Positions 51,209-59,542 of a DNA stretch of 64,000 bases are shown here, piece after piece. A program made the position numbers and the translations under genes. The DNA lies in NCBI GenBank assembly GCA_910577665.1, contig CAJTOJ010000002.1:203948-267947 (forward strand), written 5' to 3'. This stretch comes from an uncultured Acetatifactor sp. (GTDB lineage: Bacteria; Bacillota; Clostridia; Lachnospirales; Lachnospiraceae). The first letter of the stretch is position 1; every line of letters begins with the position of its first letter. The notes below the pieces were generated by a model. The model was not told the DNA's origin. It ran no database searches and was given only the letters and a program-made list of their open reading frames with translations.

Positions 51209-51265
51209 GTTTACATATTGTAAACCTCTCACCATTAGTCTACAACATGTAAACCATCCTGTCAA
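51209..51265 (-). promoter_or_regulatory. Promoter and twin operators of the BlaI/BlaR1 pair
   Basis: On the minus strand TTGACA (51260-51265) and TAGACT (51237-51242) are 17 bases apart. Two 17-base dyads of the BlaI TACA-N-TGTA type lie at 51209-51225 (GTTTACATATTGTAAAC, perfect) and 51238-51254 (one arm imperfect). The second fills the promoter spacer and the first lies just downstream of the start site. Confidence 0.88.
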
Positions 51266-51303
51266 CCATTTCCAGAAAATAACTTTCCTATGATACAAAA
51301 AAC

Positions 51304-51480
51304 GTTACTGTTCACAGTAACAGATGCACACAAAACGCAAATGACATGCGTTTTGGCGCACGGAGTCTCGGGTTTTTATGCAAAATACGCAGAAAAACGC
51401 CTCGCGTTACTGACGGGTGTTTTCATGCGTTCTTTGGGTGACAACCCCGGGACTGAACCTGCATCACATTGCCAGGAGCG
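51304..51480. repeat. Dispersed structured element, head-on pair (copy C)
   Basis: The first half (51304 to about 51405) reads as copy A does: GTTACTGTTCACAGTAAC, a hairpin AAAACGC...GCGTTTT, GGCGCA, AGTCTCGGGTTTTTATGC. A second GTTACTG at 51406 starts an inverted unit, with GGGTGTTTTCATGCG and GGGTGACAACCCCGGGACT matching the other end of copy B. Part of the DNA between the BlaI promoter and the phosphatase gene; no gene is seen from 51299 to 51600. Confidence 0.65.
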
Positions 51481-51600
51481 GTGTCGCCATGAACGGCAGC
51501 ACAAAAACAGCGGCCCGGAAACCTTCTTCCTAAGCCGCCATTCCCCGATTACCTTTAGTCTCGCAAAAAGCCAATCCCCCGCCGCAAAGCCAGACACGCT

Positions 51601-52230
51601 CTAAGGCCGTCCGTTGGCCGGATGGTTATAATAAATCCGGCTCTCCTCCAGCACCGAGAAATGCCCCTGTTCCAGGGACAGAATGGAAACGGCGCAGTTT
51701 GGCAGGGAGATCTTCCAGAATTCCTCCACTGGTATCCCCAGGATGCTGTTGAGCAGGCTCCTGTTGAAAGCCCCGTGGGCCACCACCAGTACATTTTCAC
51801 AACTCCCCTCCAGAGGAAGGATCTGCTCCGCCAGAAAGGCACATCCTCTGTCCAGCACCTGTTCCAAAGACTCTGCACCTTCCGGCGGAATGTAAGAAGC
51901 CGGCGCCAGGAAAAAATCGTGGAGCGGATCCTTGGGATCCCGTTTTGCCTGGTCAAAGAAAATCCCTTCATGGCTGCCGAAATGGATCTCTTTTAACCGG
52001 TCATCCACCACCAGGGGAATCTGCCTCTCCCCCACCAGGATCCGGGCTGTCTCGTAAGCCCTGGCAAGAGGAGAGCTGAAAGCCCTGTCAAAGGCCACAC
52101 CAGCGAGAGCCTTTGCTGTCTTAGCTGCCAGCTCCCTGCCATATTGGTTCAGGGAGATGTCACTCTGTCCCTGGAGCCTCCGCTCCTTGTTCCACTCTGT
52201 CTCTCCGTGTCTCATCAGATATAGCTGCAT
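51601..52230 (-). CDS. Histidine phosphatase family protein
   Basis: A 209-residue phosphoglycerate-mutase-like phosphatase. The catalytic histidine is in LYLMRHGETEWN (residues 3-14), the second in VVAHGAFNRSLLNS, and the typical SSPLARAYETA and KEIHFGSHEG segments are present. ATG at 52230 is the family start; the frame continues to 52446 without support. The substrate is not specified by sequence; relatives include cobalamin phosphatases and broad-specificity sugar phosphatases. No operon partner is evident. Confidence 0.92.
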   Translation of the reverse strand: MQLYLMRHGETEWNKERRLQGQSDISLNQYGRELAAKTAKALAGVAFDRAFSSPLARAYETARILVGERQIPLVVDDRLKEIHFGSHEGIFFDQAKRDPKDPLHDFFLAPASYIPPEGAESLEQVLDRGCAFLAEQILPLEGSCENVLVVAHGAFNRSLLNSILGIPVEEFWKISLPNCAVSILSLEQGHFSVLEESRIYYNHPANGRP

Positions 52231-52482
52231 TGTCCCTGTCCTCACATCCGCTTTTCCATTCTGTCCTTTGTGCTGCCAATGACAGCGCAAAACCTTCTGC
52301 TCACCCTTCCAGACATACCACTTCAGTGGCACCCTTGATCTGCTGGAAAGCACCTGGAAATGTAACCTGTTTCTTCGTATTAGATTATACATCCACTGAC
52401 AGTTTAAGTCAAAATTATGTTTTCTTTTATCTCTATCATCTTTCATTTTTCTATTTTAATTAGATACTTATATAAATAATTA

Positions 52483-52511
52483 TTGACATAAAACATTTGT
52501 GTATATATAAT
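52483..52511 (+). promoter_or_regulatory. Perfect consensus sigma-A promoter
   Basis: TTGACA (52483-52488) and TATAAT (52506-52511) with exactly 17 bases between, in an AT-rich stretch, 35 bases upstream of the start codon at 52547. Strong constitutive transcription is expected unless repressed. Confidence 0.9.
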
Positions 52512-52546
52512 TGTTTTTGAATAGATGATTAGAAGGAGGTAAAATC

Positions 52547-52915
52547 ATGAATAAGGAGCAAACAGATACCTTTATCCAGTATCTCGACACACGGACTTCC
52601 GCCATCCAGGACGAAATCACCCGTCTGGTAGCAGACAACCGGAGAGATGAAGGCGACTTCGAGAAAATCCGGGCAAATATCTTCCAGATGGCCAAGACCA
52701 TCTTCCAGGCTTCCCAGAAGGCCTACCTGGAAGATAGCGAATCTGTCAAGTTCTTTGATTCCAGGCTCACCATGATCGAACACACCTGGAGGACTTCTCT
52801 GGACAAAGCAAAAGACTACCAGGATGACCAAAAGATCCTGCAGGAACAGGTCAAGCTGGAAGCCATGGACGAGATCCGGACAACTTACAAGCGTATATGG
52901 GAGGCAAGCTTATGA
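52547..52915 (+). CDS. Uncharacterised helical protein coupled to an ArsR-DUF2087 regulator
   Basis: A 122-residue, charged, apparently all-helical and soluble protein with no recognised domain. The centre (FEKIRANIFQMAKTIFQASQ) and the end (EQVKLEAMDEIRTTYKRIWE) look amphipathic. ATG at 52547 has AGGAGG seven bases upstream and the promoter is a perfect consensus, so the protein should be abundant. Its stop codon overlaps the next start (ATGA), so it is made together with the ArsR-type regulator and may bind it or modulate it; that is inference. Confidence 0.8.
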   Translation: MNKEQTDTFIQYLDTRTSAIQDEITRLVADNRRDEGDFEKIRANIFQMAKTIFQASQKAYLEDSESVKFFDSRLTMIEHTWRTSLDKAKDYQDDQKILQEQVKLEAMDEIRTTYKRIWEASL

Positions 52916-53469
52916 TAGAGACAGATGCAATCAAGCTTTTCAAATGTCTGGCAGACAAATCCAGGCTACAGATCCTAAAGTCCCTGATCCTGGAAGACAT
53001 GTATGTGGAACGACTGGCAGAACGTCTCAATCTGACACCAGCCACAATCTCCTTCCATCTGCGGAAATTATCAGAAATCGGTGCCGTCCGATCCTACAAG
53101 ACACAATATTATACCATGTATTCTCTCTGCCGGGACACCTTTGCCGTGACGATCCTGGACATTCTAAAGGAACAGTCTGACGAAGCAGAGCTCCAGGCCA
53201 GACGGGAGCAGGCATACCGTCAGAAAGTGATTGATTCTTTTTTTGAATACGGGAAACTGAAGTCTATACCCGCCCAGAGAAAGAAAGAGCGGATCGTGTT
53301 GGAAGAGATTGCAAAAGCGTTCGAGATGGGACGGATCTATTCGGAACGCGAGGTCAATATTATCATTGCCGATTTTAACGATGATTTCTGTACCATCCGT
53401 CGTGATATGATCTCCGAGAACCTGATGGACCGGGACGAACGGGGGTACTGGCGGATATTTGCCGGTTGA
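52912..53469 (+). CDS. ArsR-type HTH regulator with DUF2087 domain
   Basis: A 185-residue protein. Residues about 1-80 form an ArsR winged helix (KCLADKSRLQILKSLI, ERLAERLNLTPATISFHLRKL). Residues about 110-183 match DUF2087, a small DNA-binding-like domain (KKERIVLEEIAKAFEMGRIY, then EREVNIIIADFNDDFCTIRRDM and GYWRI). The metal-binding cysteines of classical ArsR are missing, so the trigger is not an ArsR-type metal. ATG 52912 overlaps the preceding stop codon. The operon ends at the strong hairpin 53478-53531. Confidence 0.9.
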   Translation: MIETDAIKLFKCLADKSRLQILKSLILEDMYVERLAERLNLTPATISFHLRKLSEIGAVRSYKTQYYTMYSLCRDTFAVTILDILKEQSDEAELQARREQAYRQKVIDSFFEYGKLKSIPAQRKKERIVLEEIAKAFEMGRIYSEREVNIIIADFNDDFCTIRRDMISENLMDRDERGYWRIFAG

Positions 53470-53477
53470 CAACATAT

Positions 53478-53531
53478 AAATACCTCCAAAGCAGCTTCTG
53501 GTTATCTGTCCTGTCTGCTTTAGAGGTATTT
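53478..53531. terminator. Bidirectional terminator
   Basis: A long stem: AAATACCTC/GAGGTATTT plus AAAGCAG/CTGCTTT around a 20-base loop, with A/T runs on both flanks. It lies between the convergent ArsR-DUF2087 and rlmD genes. Confidence 0.85.
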
Positions 53532-53543
53532 TACCCCATCCTT

Positions 53544-54995
53544 TTATTTTCCCAAAAGGCATACAGCCTCTAAGCTGTCCGTGAAAGGAAACATATCCAC
53601 ACCCACGCTCCTTTGCACCCGGTAGCCGCCTTTTCTCATAATCTTTAAGTCGCGCACCAGAGTCTCTGGATTGCAGGAGATATAAACGATTCTTCCTGGT
53701 CTGATCTTCAAGGCTGCCTTCAGGAATTCCTCACTGCTGCCGCTTCTGGGCGGATCCAGAAACAATACATCCAGTTTTGCTTCCTGCTGTGCCATTTCCA
53801 GAAGGAACTTACCCGCATCATTGGTGTAAAACTGGATATTGGACACCCGGTTGCGCTTTGCATTGGTCACGGCATCCCGCACCGCATCCGGATTCAGTTC
53901 CACACCAATCACCTGTCCTGCCCTGTCACTGGCTATCACGCCGATGGTTCCTGTGCCACAGTAGGCATCCAGCACCGTCTCACGACCTGTCAGATGCGCA
54001 TATTCCATGGCCTTTTCATAGAGCTTCTCCGTCTGGACCGGGTTCACCTGGTAGAAAGACCTGGGAGAAATGCGGAAAGTCTTGCCACAGAGTACATCTT
54101 CAATATATCCCTTTCCGTAGATCACCTGCTCCTTGTCCCCCAGCACCATGCTGGTGCTGCGGCTGTTTACATTGACCACAATGGTAGTGATCTCAGGATG
54201 GAGTTTCAATAAGGCCTTCACAAAGTTATTCCTGGAAGGCAGGATGGGAGAAGTCAGTACCAGCACTACCATGATCTGTCCGGTGGCATGTCCTACCCGG
54301 ATCAGCACATGGCGCAGCAGGCCAAAGTCAGTGTCTTCATTGTATGGGCGGATCTTAAAAGATTTTAAAAGCCCTCTGATGGACACAATGATGGCATCTG
54401 CCTTTTGGTTCTCAATCATGCAGCTGTCCAGCGGGACAATCTTATGGCTCTTCTCCTCGTAGGTGCCGGATATGGCATTGTGCCTCTTATCCTCCCCGAA
54501 CACTGCATGAACCTTATTCCGGTAATACAGGGGCTGCTCCATACCGATGATGGCTTCTGTCTTCACAAAAGGCTCCATCAGTTTGCGGAACTGGATGGCT
54601 TTCATGGCCAGCTGCTCTTCATAGCTCTTGCTGATCCATCTACAGCTGCCACATCTGGATGCCACAGGACAGGGAGATTTTCCAGACTTCTGGTCCGGCT
54701 GCCTGCTGGCTGTCCTTCCCTCCGGCCCATGGCTCCTTAGACTGGCTGCCCTGCCACCGGATCCCTGGCTCCTTAGACTGGCTGCCCTGCCACCGGATCC
54801 CTGGCTCTTTGAGCTGGCTGCCCTGCCACCGGATCCCTGGCTCTTTGAGCTGGCTGCCCTGCCACCGGATCCCTGGGACTTCTGTCCCCATGCACCCGGG
54901 AATCCGTTTCTGTCCTTTTTTGCCCTGCCTGCACCCTGTCCCGCATTATCTGCCTGTTTCATTCCCACACCCACCGTGCCTTTCCTTTTTTCCAT
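53544..54995 (-). CDS. rlmD: 23S rRNA (uracil-C5)-methyltransferase RlmD-type
   Basis: A TrmA/RumA-family enzyme that methylates a uracil in 23S rRNA with SAM. The iron-sulfur cysteines lie in CPVASRCGSC. The methylase core carries LDAYCGTGTIGVIASD, VLFLDPPRSGSSEEF and the catalytic ISCNPETLVRDL. The usual N-terminal TRAM domain is absent. Instead the N-terminus has a Gly/Ser/Arg-rich tail with 12-residue tandem repeats (SQGSGGRAAS). The start is uncertain: ATG at 54995 is reported, but the frame continues to GTG at 55199, which has GGGGA upstream and would add 68 residues of unknown kind. Confidence 0.9.
   Translation of the reverse strand: MEKRKGTVGVGMKQADNAGQGAGRAKKDRNGFPGAWGQKSQGSGGRAASSKSQGSGGRAASSKSQGSGGRAASLRSQGSGGRAASLRSHGPEGRTASRQPDQKSGKSPCPVASRCGSCRWISKSYEEQLAMKAIQFRKLMEPFVKTEAIIGMEQPLYYRNKVHAVFGEDKRHNAISGTYEEKSHKIVPLDSCMIENQKADAIIVSIRGLLKSFKIRPYNEDTDFGLLRHVLIRVGHATGQIMVVLVLTSPILPSRNNFVKALLKLHPEITTIVVNVNSRSTSMVLGDKEQVIYGKGYIEDVLCGKTFRISPRSFYQVNPVQTEKLYEKAMEYAHLTGRETVLDAYCGTGTIGVIASDRAGQVIGVELNPDAVRDAVTNAKRNRVSNIQFYTNDAGKFLLEMAQQEAKLDVLFLDPPRSGSSEEFLKAALKIRPGRIVYISCNPETLVRDLKIMRKGGYRVQRSVGVDMFPFTDSLEAVCLLGK
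54733..54876 (-). repeat. Four tandem 36-bp repeats inside rlmD
   Basis: Units at 54733, 54769, 54805 and 54841. The first two are identical to each other, as are the last two, with a decayed fifth unit at about 54705-54732. Each encodes 12 residues such as KSQGSGGRAASS, extending a disordered basic tail. Confidence 0.9.
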
Positions 54996-55229
54996 GTATC
55001 TTTTATAAGTATTTCCTTTTATCTGTGTCTCTGCCAGAACCTGCTCCATAGAGGCAAGCCGTCCGGGAAAACATTCCGCCGGTATCTCCCTTAGAAACTC
55101 CTCACGTTGTCCCTGCTGTATTGCCACATCTGTCTGTTCCTTCTTTCCCGTCTTCGGCAGATACCACAGGAACAGGGCATCCACTGTCCAAGCTTCCACA
55201 AGGATCTTCCCCGGTTCCCTCTAACGGTC

Positions 55230-57845
55230 CTACTCCAGCCAGCCGCCTTTTCTAAGCTGCCCGATCAGCCCTTCCAACTGCTGTAGATAAGTTGTATCAT
55301 CCCCGCTTCCCACCAGCTCCCGGGCTGCCGTAAATTCTTCCTGTACCCTATGGTAGTCCCGCCCGGACTCTTCCTTTTGGTTTTCCTGGGTGATCAACAG
55401 GATCCCCCTAAGCGCATGAGGTACATAGCTTTTGGGAAAGGAGACTTCCATATGATCCAGCACTTCCCCCGCAGCCGCATATTCACCCAGTTCATACTGG
55501 ATGCTATAAAGGTTACTGTAAATATAATCCTTTTTCATGCCCAATGCAAGTACCTGTTCAAAAGCTTCTACGGAAATAAGCCGGTAATCCTTCCCCAGCT
55601 CCGGCTCCAGTCCTCCCGCAGCTGCCAAAGAATGGGCTTCATAGGCAGCCTGTCCCAGCATCTCATACAGACTGCTATCGTATTGCAGTTCATATTCACT
55701 GATTCCCATATACAGCAGCTTCGTCCCTTTGATAGCAGCAGGTGTATCCACCGCAGCCCCTGCCAGGGGAGATCCCCCTGTTTTCTCCAGCCCTGCACAG
55801 TCCCGGTAAAGCCGGGCCAGGGAACGAAGCGAACGCTGTTTCATGGAAAGTTCCGCATCAGACGCCATTACTTCCAGGAAAACTTTCTCCGCCTCCACAT
55901 ATGCCCCGGCTGCATAAGCCACCTCCCCCTCCACATACTGTGTCACATTCGAATCGGCCCCTTGACGTCTGAGCGCAGCCAGCACATCCCTGGCCTCCCC
56001 AGCAGAACCCAGCCTGGCCAGACACACCGCATAGTCCCGCATGGCAGACTCCCCCATCTCTTCCCCTGCGGCACTGAGTCTGAAATAAGCGGCTGCCCCT
56101 GCGTAGTCTCCCTTCTCATAGTAAGCCGCCCCCAGAATATCATTGAGCCTGCTCTGGTACTCCGCTTCAAAATCCTTTCCAAGAGCCAGATCTTTTTCCC
56201 CATACTGGATACATCCCTCATAATCACCGCTCCGGTACAAGGCATAGGCATAGTCCGTCCGGGCTGCATCCTCCTCCGGGAACAAGGCCAGGGCTTCCTC
56301 CATTTTCCCCATGGCCTCTGCGGGACTGCTGTCATACAGGCTTTCCGCTTCCGTCCTCAGCCTGTTATATTCTTCCATTCTCTCTTCCACAGAGGGTTCT
56401 GATGGATTTCCCACAGCATCTTCTGTCTGGTTACCTCCTTCCTGGCCGGAGCCACCTGACTGCACTGGTACATTTCCCGGCCCGGGCAACAGGGCAGCCA
56501 CGATTCCCGCCGTGACAACAAGGACCACAATTCCTGCTCCGATTCCCAGAAAGATTCCTTTTTTCTTTCCGGACTTAAGATCCTGCCCCAGATTGCCTTC
56601 CGGTCCTGGCGCATTGCCTCCAGCATCCCCACCTGTCTCTTCAAAGGCAGATACCGTTTTCTCCCCTTCCTCCTCCAACTTGTATGCTCCTGCTTGTCTT
56701 CTGTCCTGGCATACTTTTCTGTCCTCTTCCCGGTGCGCTGCTTCTCTTCTCTTTGTCTCTGCCATGGCTTTTGCAGCCTCTACGCTGCTTGAAAATCCGG
56801 ACATCGTTGCCCCGGACACTTCCCCTGTATCCTCCTGCTTCCTCTCCCCCTGCCTCATGGTGACATAAATATTCTCCTTCAAGGAGATCTCATCCCCCTC
56901 CGGGTAGATCACAGAGACATCCTCCGCATCATACAGGATAGCCTCCAGCTCCGAGCGCATCTGCCCCGGGCTGGAATACCGGTCCTTAGGGTCATAAGCC
57001 GCCGCTTTCAGCACAATTTCCCCCAGACGGCCACTGCCGTAGCAGGGCAGGGGCAGCGCTTCCCCGCCCATACGCCGGGCCAGGGCCCGTTCCCTGCTGT
57101 TATAAGTCAGTGGTGTTGGAGCAGGCGGCAGGAACGGTACCCGGTTCTTGTTTAACAGGCGGTACAACACAATGCCCAATGCATAGATATCCACGCTGAA
57201 TCCATACTCTGTCCCCTTGTATACTTCCGGGGCCATGTAGTTATAAGTTCCCTTCTTGGACAGGCCGGACATGGTCTTCTCCACCGTCCGGGCAATTCCG
57301 AAATCCCCCAGCTTGAAATCCCCGTTTTCCGACACAAAGATATTCTCCGGCTTCAGATCCCGGTGGATGATATTGTACTTCTGGCACAGCTCCAGGCTCT
57401 TGCACAGATGGATTCCCAGACGGATGATATCCCGCCTGGTGAAGGGATGGGCATAGGCGTAGGCAAGCAACGGCGTCAGCTCCTCCATGCGGATCAGGAT
57501 GTCCCAGCCGATCCCATTCTCATGATGCAGCACCTGGTGATCCTCATATCCCACCACATGGGCTGTGCCCTTAACCCTGGCCATCAAGGCAAATTCCTTG
57601 ACAATATCCTCCACACAGCTGTAGAAATACCGCTCTGCCTCGCCGGGACTCATGCCCTCTTCTAAAACTGCCTGGATCTCTGCGCCGCTCTGGGGTACTG
57701 TGATGATTTTCAGCGCTGCCCGGTAAGTCTCTCCGAAATCCTGCCGCTCTATCTCGTACACCTTCCCAAAACTACCTTCCCCCAGTTTCTTCACCAGGAT
57801 CCAGTTGTTCATGACTGTGTCACCGATCTGGTATTGACCGTTCAT
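55230..57845 (-). CDS. Ser/Thr protein kinase with membrane helix and TPR-like repeats
   Basis: An 871-residue Hanks-type kinase. The kinase domain (about 15-300) has LGEGSFGKVYEIE, the lysine in AALKIITV, IIHRDLKPENIFV, LGDFGIAR and YMAPEVYKG. A charged linker precedes one membrane helix (GIFLGIGAGIVVLVVTAGIVAALL written here to 20: IFLGIGAGIVVLVVTAGIVA, about 433-452). The external part (about 500-860) consists of TPR-like helix pairs (AYALYRSGDYEGCIQYGEKD, AYYEKGDYAGAAAYFRLSA). AAGGAG lies nine bases before ATG 57845. It closely resembles the kinase half of the 59543-62056 product and is co-transcribed with it. Confidence 0.93.
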   Translation of the reverse strand: MNGQYQIGDTVMNNWILVKKLGEGSFGKVYEIERQDFGETYRAALKIITVPQSGAEIQAVLEEGMSPGEAERYFYSCVEDIVKEFALMARVKGTAHVVGYEDHQVLHHENGIGWDILIRMEELTPLLAYAYAHPFTRRDIIRLGIHLCKSLELCQKYNIIHRDLKPENIFVSENGDFKLGDFGIARTVEKTMSGLSKKGTYNYMAPEVYKGTEYGFSVDIYALGIVLYRLLNKNRVPFLPPAPTPLTYNSRERALARRMGGEALPLPCYGSGRLGEIVLKAAAYDPKDRYSSPGQMRSELEAILYDAEDVSVIYPEGDEISLKENIYVTMRQGERKQEDTGEVSGATMSGFSSSVEAAKAMAETKRREAAHREEDRKVCQDRRQAGAYKLEEEGEKTVSAFEETGGDAGGNAPGPEGNLGQDLKSGKKKGIFLGIGAGIVVLVVTAGIVAALLPGPGNVPVQSGGSGQEGGNQTEDAVGNPSEPSVEERMEEYNRLRTEAESLYDSSPAEAMGKMEEALALFPEEDAARTDYAYALYRSGDYEGCIQYGEKDLALGKDFEAEYQSRLNDILGAAYYEKGDYAGAAAYFRLSAAGEEMGESAMRDYAVCLARLGSAGEARDVLAALRRQGADSNVTQYVEGEVAYAAGAYVEAEKVFLEVMASDAELSMKQRSLRSLARLYRDCAGLEKTGGSPLAGAAVDTPAAIKGTKLLYMGISEYELQYDSSLYEMLGQAAYEAHSLAAAGGLEPELGKDYRLISVEAFEQVLALGMKKDYIYSNLYSIQYELGEYAAAGEVLDHMEVSFPKSYVPHALRGILLITQENQKEESGRDYHRVQEEFTAARELVGSGDDTTYLQQLEGLIGQLRKGGWLE

Positions 57846-57902
57846 TGTCCGATGCTCCTTCCCATTTACCCGTCTGCCCAGGTATGCAAATCCCCTTTTT
57901 TG

Positions 57903-59477
57903 CTAATTCCAATACGAACTGTTCCATCCGTTCACAAAATACCCTTCCTCCCCGATACCCGCTCCCTGGCTCCCCAGGATTCCAGAATAATACTCCTGGC
58001 AGCGCAGTACCTTATCCCCGTATTCCGTGGTCTCCCAGCGCTCGTCAGCCACTGGCAGCCCTCCGGAAGCCTTGTAGGTAAAGGTCATGGTTCCTCCGTC
58101 CGGCATGTAGGTGATATCCGAAAAGTCCCCTTCTCCCAGTCCCTCTGCAAAGGTTCCCTCTATCACCCAGCGGTACCCTGTCTCCACACCATCCGAACCA
58201 TAGTCTATCCGCTCCAGTCGTCCATATCCATCCAGCAGGCCTGCCTTGAACTCTCCCACCGCCGTGTCACACTGCATTCCTCCATGGGAAACACTGGCAC
58301 ACAGATACCGGCAGTTCCCTTCCGGTTTCCCGTTCTGGAAATTGCCATAATACAGGAAGGCAAAAGGTTCCCCGCCCACTGCCGGGTCGCTTCTCCATGC
58401 GGTGCCCAGCACCAGCCCGTATCCCTGGATATCCGGCAGCATCTTCCCATCCTTATACAGGTAACAATTATATTCACACACCTCTGCCCAGAGTTCCATC
58501 AAGCCATCCACATAATCGCAGGCATAGCGCCCGGCTCCTCCATAATCCCCTGCTTCCATATAGGCAGAAAGCCGGTCCATCCATTCCCGCTGCTGCCCTG
58601 TCAGTTCTACCAGGGGCTTGTTCTCTTCCTGCCACTGGATCCGGTACTGCTGCAGCAGTTCCCCTGCACGGTTCAGCAGGGCTTCCCAACGTTCCATGAG
58701 GATACCGAATCCTTGAATGTCTGCCTGTCCTTCCCCCTGGCCATCCTGACCGGCATCCTCTTCTACCACCATGACCTGGCTCCCCAGGATCCCGCAGATT
58801 GCGTTCATGGTATCCACTGCTTTCTCCAGATCTCCTGCATCTGCATACGCCTGGGCCAGCTTCTCATGGGCTTCCAGTACTTTTTCTAGCAGATCCCCGT
58901 AACTCATTCCTTCCGGCAGCATACCCTCTGTCTGTTCCAGATTCCCTGTGCCATCTGCGGCAGCGGCTGTCCAACCACCCTCCCCCTGGTACCGCTCCCA
59001 CAACAGGATGGCTGCCTGGGCATAATCCTGTGCCGCATAGCTGCATGACAGTTTAGGATCCCCTGCCCCATCCGTTCCTGTCCTGTCAGTCTCAGATCCG
59101 TCCGCGCCGGCTCCTCCAGCCATTCCAAATCCATCCGTACCTGTGGTTCCCATGCCCTCAGCTCCCATGGCCATGTACGCATCACCCCTGGCTGCGTACA
59201 GAGCCGCCCGGCTGGGTTCGATTTCTATGGCAGCAGTGAAAGCGATGATGGCTTCCTGGTATTTTCCTTCTCCCAGAAGACGGATTCCTAAATCATACTG
59301 GCTCTGCCAGTCCAGGAGCGCATCCTGTTCTCCCCCAGGCACTTCCCTGATTTCCATTCCAGGATCCTTCCCAGAGAATGGCTCCCCCCTCCCTGCACCA
59401 CAGCCAGCCCCTATGGCCAGCAACATGCCAGCTATCCCGATCACCAGGATCTTTGTTCCTTCCTGTCTTCTCTTCAT
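57903..59477 (-). CDS. TPR and MORN-like lipoprotein
   Basis: A 524-residue secreted lipoprotein. The signal peptide ends in a lipobox AIGAGC (Cys about 26), so it should be anchored to the outer face of the membrane. A TPR pair follows (YDLGIRLLGEGKYQEAIIAF, TAAIEIEPSRAALYAARGDA). After a low-complexity Gly/Thr/Asp stretch come further helices, and the C-terminal third has MORN-like segments (FLYYGNFQNGKPEGNCRYL, KAGLLDGYGRLERID). ATG at 59477 has GGGAGG ten bases upstream. It lies between two membrane kinases in the same operon and may be their external partner. Confidence 0.82.
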   Translation of the reverse strand: MKRRQEGTKILVIGIAGMLLAIGAGCGAGRGEPFSGKDPGMEIREVPGGEQDALLDWQSQYDLGIRLLGEGKYQEAIIAFTAAIEIEPSRAALYAARGDAYMAMGAEGMGTTGTDGFGMAGGAGADGSETDRTGTDGAGDPKLSCSYAAQDYAQAAILLWERYQGEGGWTAAAADGTGNLEQTEGMLPEGMSYGDLLEKVLEAHEKLAQAYADAGDLEKAVDTMNAICGILGSQVMVVEEDAGQDGQGEGQADIQGFGILMERWEALLNRAGELLQQYRIQWQEENKPLVELTGQQREWMDRLSAYMEAGDYGGAGRYACDYVDGLMELWAEVCEYNCYLYKDGKMLPDIQGYGLVLGTAWRSDPAVGGEPFAFLYYGNFQNGKPEGNCRYLCASVSHGGMQCDTAVGEFKAGLLDGYGRLERIDYGSDGVETGYRWVIEGTFAEGLGEGDFSDITYMPDGGTMTFTYKASGGLPVADERWETTEYGDKVLRCQEYYSGILGSQGAGIGEEGYFVNGWNSSYWN

Positions 59478-59542
59478 CTTTTCAATTCCTCCCAAGCTAT
59501 CCTTTCCGTTCAAAACGCCTGCCATTTTCTGTCAGAAACAGG

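Noticed and set aside
54733..54876. 36-bp repeats of CRISPR-like length
   Set aside because: The units are directly adjacent with no spacers and are in frame within rlmD.
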